Below are positions 58,217-64,000 of a DNA stretch of 64,000 nucleotides, in pieces; within the stretch, counting starts at the first letter, position 1; each line of letters starts with the position of its first letter. The translations under genes were made by a program, and so were the position numbers. The notes under the pieces are model-generated. The model ran no database searches and had not been told where the DNA came from. It saw only the letters and a program-made list of their open reading frames with translations. Source of the stretch: Isoetes taiwanensis. Lineage: Eukaryota > Streptophyta > Lycopodiopsida > Isoetales > Isoetaceae. Location: positions 186,001 through 250,000 of the forward strand of contig JAJEKV010000063.1 of assembly GCA_021234155.1 (NCBI GenBank). The letters are read 5' to 3'.

Positions 58217-58545
58217 AGTGGCGCTCCACCTAAAACCTATGCCAAAATGATGCCACGCCCAAGGCACCTCAGAAGAGCTCAAGAACGACGAAATCAGCAT
58301 TACCAAGCTGCCTGGCGCCATCACGATGCCATAGCTGGAGCTCGAGGCAAACAGAAAGAAAGCAAGAAAGTCCAAGGACTTCCAAAAACAGTGGCACTCC
58401 ACCTCAAACCTACGCCAAAATGACGCCACGCCCAAGGCGCCTCAGAAGAGCTCAAGAACGACACAACCGCCATAACCAAGCTGCCTGGTGCCACCACGGC
58501 GCCATAGCCGGTGCTCGAAGCAAACAGAAAGAAAGTAAGAAAAGA
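58217..58545. repeat. Tandem duplication of about 170 bp
   Basis: Two units (58217-58390 and 58391-58545) share GCCACGCCCAAGGC, CCTCAGAAGAGCTCAAGAAC and GCAAACAGAAAGAAAG. They are GC-richer than the surroundings. A minus-strand frame is open through both units but shows no known domain. Confidence 0.85.
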
Positions 58546-59359
58546 ATGCCACATCAGCCATAGTTATGAAAAACGGCCGTTTTTTCCGTTTTTTCCAGAA
58601 AAAACAGCCTTTTCTATGCTTGCTGTTGCGAAAACGGAAAACGGCATGGGATAAAATGGTCTTACTAAAAACGGACCGTTTTTACCATTTTCTAGAGAAA
58701 AATGACAAAAAAAACTGTCGTTTTCGGTATCGAAAGTTTCGCAACCCTGTTCTTCTGTATCAGACCTAGTTAAACCCCCCAAAAAAAGCTCGAAGTGGAT
58801 TGTGGCGTTTCAAACAATGGATATAGCTTAAGGGATATGTTCCCATCTTTGTTTTTGTAGGCAACGGCATGGGATGCCTTTATTTTTGCTTTCAGAATGG
58901 CAAAGCTTTGTATTTCCACATATTTCTTGGCATTGGCTTAACTTGGCATGCATTTTCTAAAAGAATAAATCTATGAATAACGAATACTTTGTGGCAAACT
59001 TCTGAAATCTGAAGTATTCCAGAAGGTTTACACTCTGCTGGTTTCTTCTCTGCTCTAACTATCTAGTTTGCATTAAGTAATAACTAAAGCAATTTCTATC
59101 TTGATACATCAAGGGTATTAATCCGTCCAAATAACCCAATCTGGTTGAAGAGGATGAGAGTTTTGGGTGGCTCTTGTTCGACAAAATCCAGACAGAAAGC
59201 CTTTTATTTTGTGGCTATGGCAGACTTAGCAAGAAATCTACCCTTGTGCTTAAGCAAGAAATCAACAATCAGAAGCAAAAATCTTTCCTTGACGCTGTCC
59301 AGTGAGCTTGTCCTACCACAAAAACCATCCTTGCTCTTGCCGAAAACCATCTGTCAGGC

Positions 59360-59499
59360 ACAGCATCTGGAAAGCATCTTCCCTTCATCATCTCATCTAA
59401 AAGGATATGAACCTTATCTTTTTTCCCTATCCTACAAAGACTGACTATAATGAGAGATGTATAAGTGATAACGTCAGGCAAACATCCTCCTCTGATCAT
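59360..59499 (-). pseudogene. P-class PPR gene fragment in the hAT-like element
   Basis: The minus strand reads MIRGGCLPDVITYTSLI, VSLCRIGKKDKVHILLDEM and MKGRCFPDAVP, a P-type 35-residue PPR motif with its neighbours. It is of the P class, unlike the PLS gene elsewhere in the window. Downstream sequence loses the motif. It is probably captured. Confidence 0.65.
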
Positions 59500-60185
59500 A
59501 TCTTATCTTTTAAAATGGGATTGTGTTGGTTTCTGTGCCGGGAACGCCGTAAGTAACGCCCCATGTGGCGTTCCCTTTTCCCCTTGCAGGACTTTTTTTT
59601 CCTTATGCGTTGGTATTCCTCTCATTTTCGTAGTTCAAATTATTTTGGCTAAGCGCGCTCACTGCTGGACTTGTCTATGGCCTCCACATCTCAGACTTTT
59701 CTCCAGCATACATTTACATGGGGGATTCCATGATTATAGAAACGGAGTTTAATCCGAGATGTGGGGTTGCGGAAAGTTTTTCGAACAATTTTTGTTTGGT
59801 TAGCAATGGAGTGATGTCCAGTAGTAGAGGGTACATTTTTCAAGGATCTCTAGCAGATTGCAGGACCGCTTCAAATTTGTTCAGGATGAGTCTGAAGGAG
59901 GAGGAGTTTTTCATTCTTGATGTTTGCTACATACTTTTTGTTGGTTTCTGGCATTATCTTTTTCCCCTATTTGGCAGGTGGAAAATGGGCAATGCAGCAT
60001 GGCTGCCGTTACTTTGGATATGGCAAGGGACGTTCTTCTGCTTATTATTACTTTTGGGGCTTTGCAAAAGACCGAGGTATGAACCAATCGTTAGTAGCAG
60101 ATTGCTCTCGCAAGTAGAATCTTGCAAATCACAGGAACAACATGTTAAATCTCCAAAGGAATCGTTGAAGCAGGTAAGACCCACC
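59500..60185 (+). pseudogene. Exon-like segment in the hAT-like element (unassigned)
   Basis: A plus-strand frame at 59718-60188 contains GYIFQGSLADCRTASNLFRM and SLKEEEFFILDVCYILFVGF. Other frames over 59945-60116 are also open. The acidic-aromatic stretch is vaguely like tRNA-splicing endonuclease subunits, but too little matches to assign it. Confidence 0.3.
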
Positions 60186-60189
60186 TAAG

Positions 60190-61400
60190 CCTTTTACAGA
60201 TCTAATCACAGGGTTTTTAAACCGCAGGGTTGTAATCACAGGATCCATAGTGTTTTCAAATTACAGGGTCATAATCACGGATTTTTAGAGCAGGTACTAC
60301 ACTATAAATATTGGGATTGTTTACAATGGAAGATATGAAACTACTGCTTAGCTACAGAATAGGCCAAACATTGCGTTTTTACAAGCCATTCCTGTATGCT
60401 GCATGTAAGATATTGGTAAGTTTTTATTTTGGGACTATTTTTTTATCAATTGAATTTGAGTTCATTTTCTGTAGCCTTTTTCAGAAGCTCCAAGATTACT
60501 TTCAACATTTGTATTTGATTGGAGCATATTCGTTTAGACTGCATCAATCAATCATGCTGATTTAGAGCAGAGCAGTTGCTCCTTTTGCTTCTCATTGTTT
60601 TGTTTTGTTTTGTTTTCAAACTTTTACTACAGGCAGACATGTTTAATTGCAGATATTTTGAGCTATTTAAGTTACTACATCTAGATGCATAAATAACAAG
60701 TTTGTTCCAAATGCAGGTCCAGTTTTTCACGACAAGCACATTCTCTAGCTACTGGCTCTATCATCCAGGTCTGAATTGTTTTTTTTTTTTTTTATATGTT
60801 GAGATGTGGTCATGATATGGTCTCATGTGAATCCAGCATGGTAAATGCTTAATGTCTATGAGCGAATTTCAGAGAAATGTACGAAGGCCCAAGTCTATGT
60901 AGGATGCTACTGCAACTCTTAAGTTTACTCTTACGCGTGCTAAAAGGCCTATATGATTGTGGGTATTGAGTATCAGTTTATTCATGCTTTCAGAGTTTAT
61001 CTAATTCTGTACTATTCGCAGAGCACATTTTCTCACTATCCAAGGGTTTTCTTGCAGTAAAAATGATCATCCCAGAGCATACCTTCTCTAAATCAGTGAT
61101 AGACTGCTTTATTGGCATCTCAAATCATACACCCTTAACATAGGTAAGGTTGATTGTTTTCCTTTAATCCACATGCATTAATAGAAATTCTGCACTAACC
61201 GGCATTGCACAAAGTTTTATTTTTCATATGAGGTTTTAAAGAATGGAATAGCACATTGACTTGCGTCATATCTTCTAATACCTGCAATAAATGTCCAGCT
61301 TCTCAAATAGATTGTTTTATGCATTTTTATATTTAGTATATAATCTCCCTTTCCATAAAATAATTCACTTGAATGGAACTTTGATTCAAATAGTATTTTA
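60190..61400. other. hAT-like element interior, non-coding
   Basis: Repeats of TCACAGG and ACAGGGT words near 60205-60280, and poly(T) at 60779-60793. No gene recognised. Confidence 0.4.
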
Positions 61401-61424
61401 GTAGTTTTCCAACGGACCCACACC

Positions 61425-61735
61425 ACTATTGCAAACCACCTTAGATCATCAAACCGGACATGTGACCACACACCACACTACATTGCTCCACACACCACCT
61501 ACATTGCCCAACCACCTTACATTGCATCCGTTGGGATTTGACCCCAACAAGCATCGAGCCACCACACACCACACACCACACACCACACTACATTGCTCGG
61601 TTGGGCCCTGCCCCCAACCACCTTACATTGCATCTGTTGGGATTTGACCCCCAACAGTACCGAGTGCGATTCTGGACGGTCTCGAACTTGAGACCACATT
61701 GCTAAGGAACTAGTGTGTTACCACTAGACCAAACG
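61425..61735 (-). repeat. SINE-like element with tRNA-derived head and CACA-rich tail
   Basis: On the minus strand GGTCTAGTGGTAA (61730-61718) resembles an A box and AGTTCGAGACC (about 61687-61677) a B box. They are followed by GTTGGGGGTCAAATCCC, a stretch repeated about 110 bases further on (near 61525-61545), and TGTGGTG simple repeats. This fits a tRNA-derived SINE or a tandem of its body. Confidence 0.5.
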
Positions 61736-62795
61736 CCCAGACGTGCAAACATATCAATAAAAAGGTTATCTATTCGTTATTCTTGCATTTGCTATTCATT
61801 GAGGTAGTGCACTGAATATATGGTCTGTGGAAAGCATGCAGCCTCTGTCTCATGCTTCTTTACTTGCAGGTTGCACATGCATGAAATATTAGATGTCATT
61901 CGCATGGTTAATTTCTTAATTAATGGATTTAGACCCATGTCCAACATATACATTATTATTGTTCTTTGAAGGGGTCCTTATCAACATGATGGAATGCACC
62001 TATAGAACAAGGTACTACATTACTTTGGTGAATGGAAGGACCCACATGAAACTTTTCTTAGCTTGGAGCATTCACTAAATCTTCATAAAAAGAATATTCA
62101 TACCCTTGCACTTGCTATTCATTGGAGCGTTGTCGTGTACATATAATATGTAGAAAGCGTACCTCTAATAATCATTGATCTTTGTTGGAGATGGCTATGC
62201 TCAGTTGCAGCATTAAAGATTGAAGAATGTAAGACTTTAACTATCTAGCACAATTTATTCATTGGCTCAAACATGAAATACTATTTGATGTATTGTCCTT
62301 GCAGATTAGCAAGGGGGTGCCTTGCTCTATTGGGAATGGTGCTTAACAAATGGAATGGATATATGATGACACATGATGGATAATTCTATTTGAATGTGGC
62401 GCTCTCTTACTATGTGCTCTTTATCAAGTTGATGTACATTCTTATTGCTATACTTTCTTATATTTCTGTTGTCGCAGGTCCAACTTTACCACTTCCATAA
62501 CAGAGTTCGTCTCTAAAGAGTGTAGAGCAACATCTGCAGCTCGAGTAAATGGAATCCAATATCTATTGTCACGCTTTGAGTGCTAAAAAGCTCAAAAACC
62601 TTCATCTTCTCAAGGCCTCTGTATCACGGTCATTATTTTTGTCAAACAATAGACCTGCTGATGTCATGAAGTACAAGTTTTACTATGGTATAATAATGCA
62701 AGTTAACGTATGAAGCTCGATTCCATTTGCATAGGGAGTTAACCTTCAGCCTTGATTAGTAATGCAGTGAAGAAAGCATCACTTATTCAGAAGTT
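61736..62795. other. hAT-like element interior, non-coding
   Basis: AT-rich. No recognised gene. Confidence 0.4.
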
Positions 62796-62797
62796 TA

Positions 62798-62930
62798 GGA
62801 AGGAAGGAAGGAAGTTTATTTTAACGTCCACGGAGGCCAGAGGCCTATGAGACGGCACAGAACAGGCAAAAAAGCCAAAAACCCCAACACCAAAAACAAA
62901 CAATGTAACTGTACAGTAGAAATTAGGCCT
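62798..62930 (-). repeat. Possible LINE 3' tail fragment
   Basis: The minus strand ends in a (TTCC)n run at 62798-62813 after AATAAACTTCC. It resembles the general form of the LINE 3' end at 51588-51660 but is not clearly the same family. Confidence 0.3.
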
Positions 62931-63551
62931 TGACTATAACGTGCTGCATGAAATTCTTAGTTGAGCCTATGACCAAGATAAACAAGGGTTTCTACAAGAG
63001 TCCTAAGAATAATAAATCCGTTATCTGATGTTTTGGGTAAAAAATGCCTCCGCGTATGGCTTCTGCAATGTTGGAAAGAAGCCCAAAGCAGAGACCTCTT
63101 GCATCTGAAGCCCAATATTGCTTATGGAGACCTACAACAAATGAAAAGATAATTCAGAGAATAAAGGCTTAAAGGCTCTGCTGGACTGCTTAAAAAGCAA
63201 TGTGGAGAGGGCTGATGAGTACAAGAGTTTGTATTCTTTATTGTCTTCAGGTTCTGTCATGAAGTTATTTCGAGTTCTTTCAGTCCAGTTTTGCACAATA
63301 TTTTGAAGCATATATTAATTGCAGATATGGTGCATTTGTAATGATTTTGTTGTATTTTAAAGGGAAGTGTGAACCAAGATATAGTTACAGAAGTAGATGA
63401 ATAATATTTTGACAATGTTTGAGTACTTTACCGTTTTATTGCCGTTTTCGTTTTCAAAAAATGACTCGCCGTTTTACTTTTGTTTTCGTTTTTGTTTTCC
63501 GTAACTATGATGTCAGCAGAAAATGGGACACCCTTATTTTCACGTTACAGC

Positions 63552-63645
63552 AATGTCCGCGTGGAGCAAATTCTGGTTGGCCAGAGAAAATTGGCCTCCA
63601 CGCATCCACGCATCGGCCAACCGGAATTTGCTCCACGCGGACATT
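63552..63645. repeat. Strong inverted repeat, 31-bp arms
   Basis: AATGTCCGCGTGGAGCAAAT... at 63552-63582 is reverse-complemented at 63615-63645 with one mismatch and a 32-base loop. It may be the end of a fold-back element or a MITE core. Confidence 0.9.
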
Positions 63646-63646
63646 C

Positions 63647-63692
63647 CTGTTGTATACAGAATATACTCCCTGTTGTATACAGAATATACTCC
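63647..63692. repeat. 23-bp tandem repeat, two copies
   Basis: The unit starts CTGTTGTATACAGAATATAC and occurs exactly twice, directly after the hairpin. Each unit contains the palindrome GTATAC. Confidence 0.95.
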
Positions 63693-64000
63693 CCGGACAC
63701 AGTCAATTTGACTACACAATAATTTCCTACACACGTGGCATGGCTTGCCACGTAACCAAAGGACACATATTTTAGATTTTGTGACGTTTCGTCCTTGCGG
63801 TGCTTGAAGACCTGAGCTTAAGATCGAGTAGAATCAATTCTTTGACAGGTTGGGTTTTCTCAGTTTTATTTCTTAGGTTGTGGAAAAAGGGATGAATGCT
63901 TGCAATTTTTGTATGCTGCATCATGATGCAATCGTGGATTTTGACGTTTTGGAAGCTCGGGCAGTCTGGATATAAGAAAAAAAATCTTATGTGATCATTA
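63693..64000. other. Window end, non-coding
   Basis: No recognised gene or repeat. Confidence 0.4.

Larger units (their letters stand above)
58559..63509. mobile_element. hAT-like DNA transposon, non-autonomous, with gene fragments
   Basis: The left end CATAGTTATGAAAAACGG is mirrored by the right end CCGTAACTATG. The flanks ACATCAGC (58551-58558) and ATGTCAGC (63510-63517) are an 8-bp target duplication with two transitions. Both ends hold many copies of AAAACGG/CCGTTTT, the subterminal repeats typical of hAT elements. No transposase domain was found in 4.95 kb. The interior holds a PPR fragment and exon-like segments, so it resembles a gene-capturing (Pack-type) element. Confidence 0.7.

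Overview
This window looks like nuclear DNA of a land plant with a large, transposon-rich genome, most likely a seed-free vascular plant such as a fern. The reasons are an intronless PLS-class PPR RNA-editing gene with very regular repeat triads and a DYW-type deaminase domain, plus dense nested LTR retrotransposons, Helitrons, an L1-type LINE and a hAT-like element. The species assignment is inference. No bacterial, organellar, rRNA or true tRNA gene was seen.

Region 1 (1-25088). A segment of about 8 kb is present twice in direct orientation, at 1-8058 and 17040-25088. Each copy carries, on the minus strand, the same DYW-type PPR gene (about 1190 codons) and, on the plus strand, an LTR with a truncated Ty3/gypsy gag. 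Both PPR copies are frame-broken as assembled, but mostly at different sites. Between the copies lies a fold-back structure with arms of about 1.7 kb (8066-9826 and 13115-14828). It holds a third, inverted fragment of the same PPR gene (9842-10280).

Region 2 (25089-56138). One minus-strand host gene appears to run through this whole interval, opened up by three retroelements. From 5' to 3' it has a possible first exon near 56 kb, coiled-coil and CPYC-containing exons, small exons joined by phase-1 introns, an FCP1/NLI-like phosphatase module, and a Ulp1-like (C48) cysteine protease module. A Ty3/gypsy element (38782-49984) sits inside the FCP1 exon, a Ty1/copia element (26014-37507) inside the Ulp1 region, and a rearranged LINE (51576-55672) upstream. 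The retroelements are themselves interrupted. A 5.0 kb Helitron (30761-35761) and a block of hairpin-bearing repeats (29170-30632) lie in the copia element, and a 5.4 kb Helitron (41075-46462) lies in the gypsy RNase H region. For the gypsy element, both Helitrons and the repeat block, removing the insert restores a continuous reading frame, which fixes the boundaries well. The copia boundaries rest on its LTRs and target-site duplication.

Region 3 (56139-64000). After non-coding DNA with two local tandem duplications there is a hAT-like element of about 4.95 kb (58559-63509) with 8-bp target duplications and AAAACGG-type subterminal repeats. It contains a piece of a P-class PPR gene and other unassigned exon-like segments. 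The window ends with a strong 31-bp-arm hairpin and a 23-bp tandem repeat.

Many reading-frame breaks are single-base homopolymer differences, so some apparent pseudogenes may be consensus errors. The two 8 kb copies allow that to be tested.
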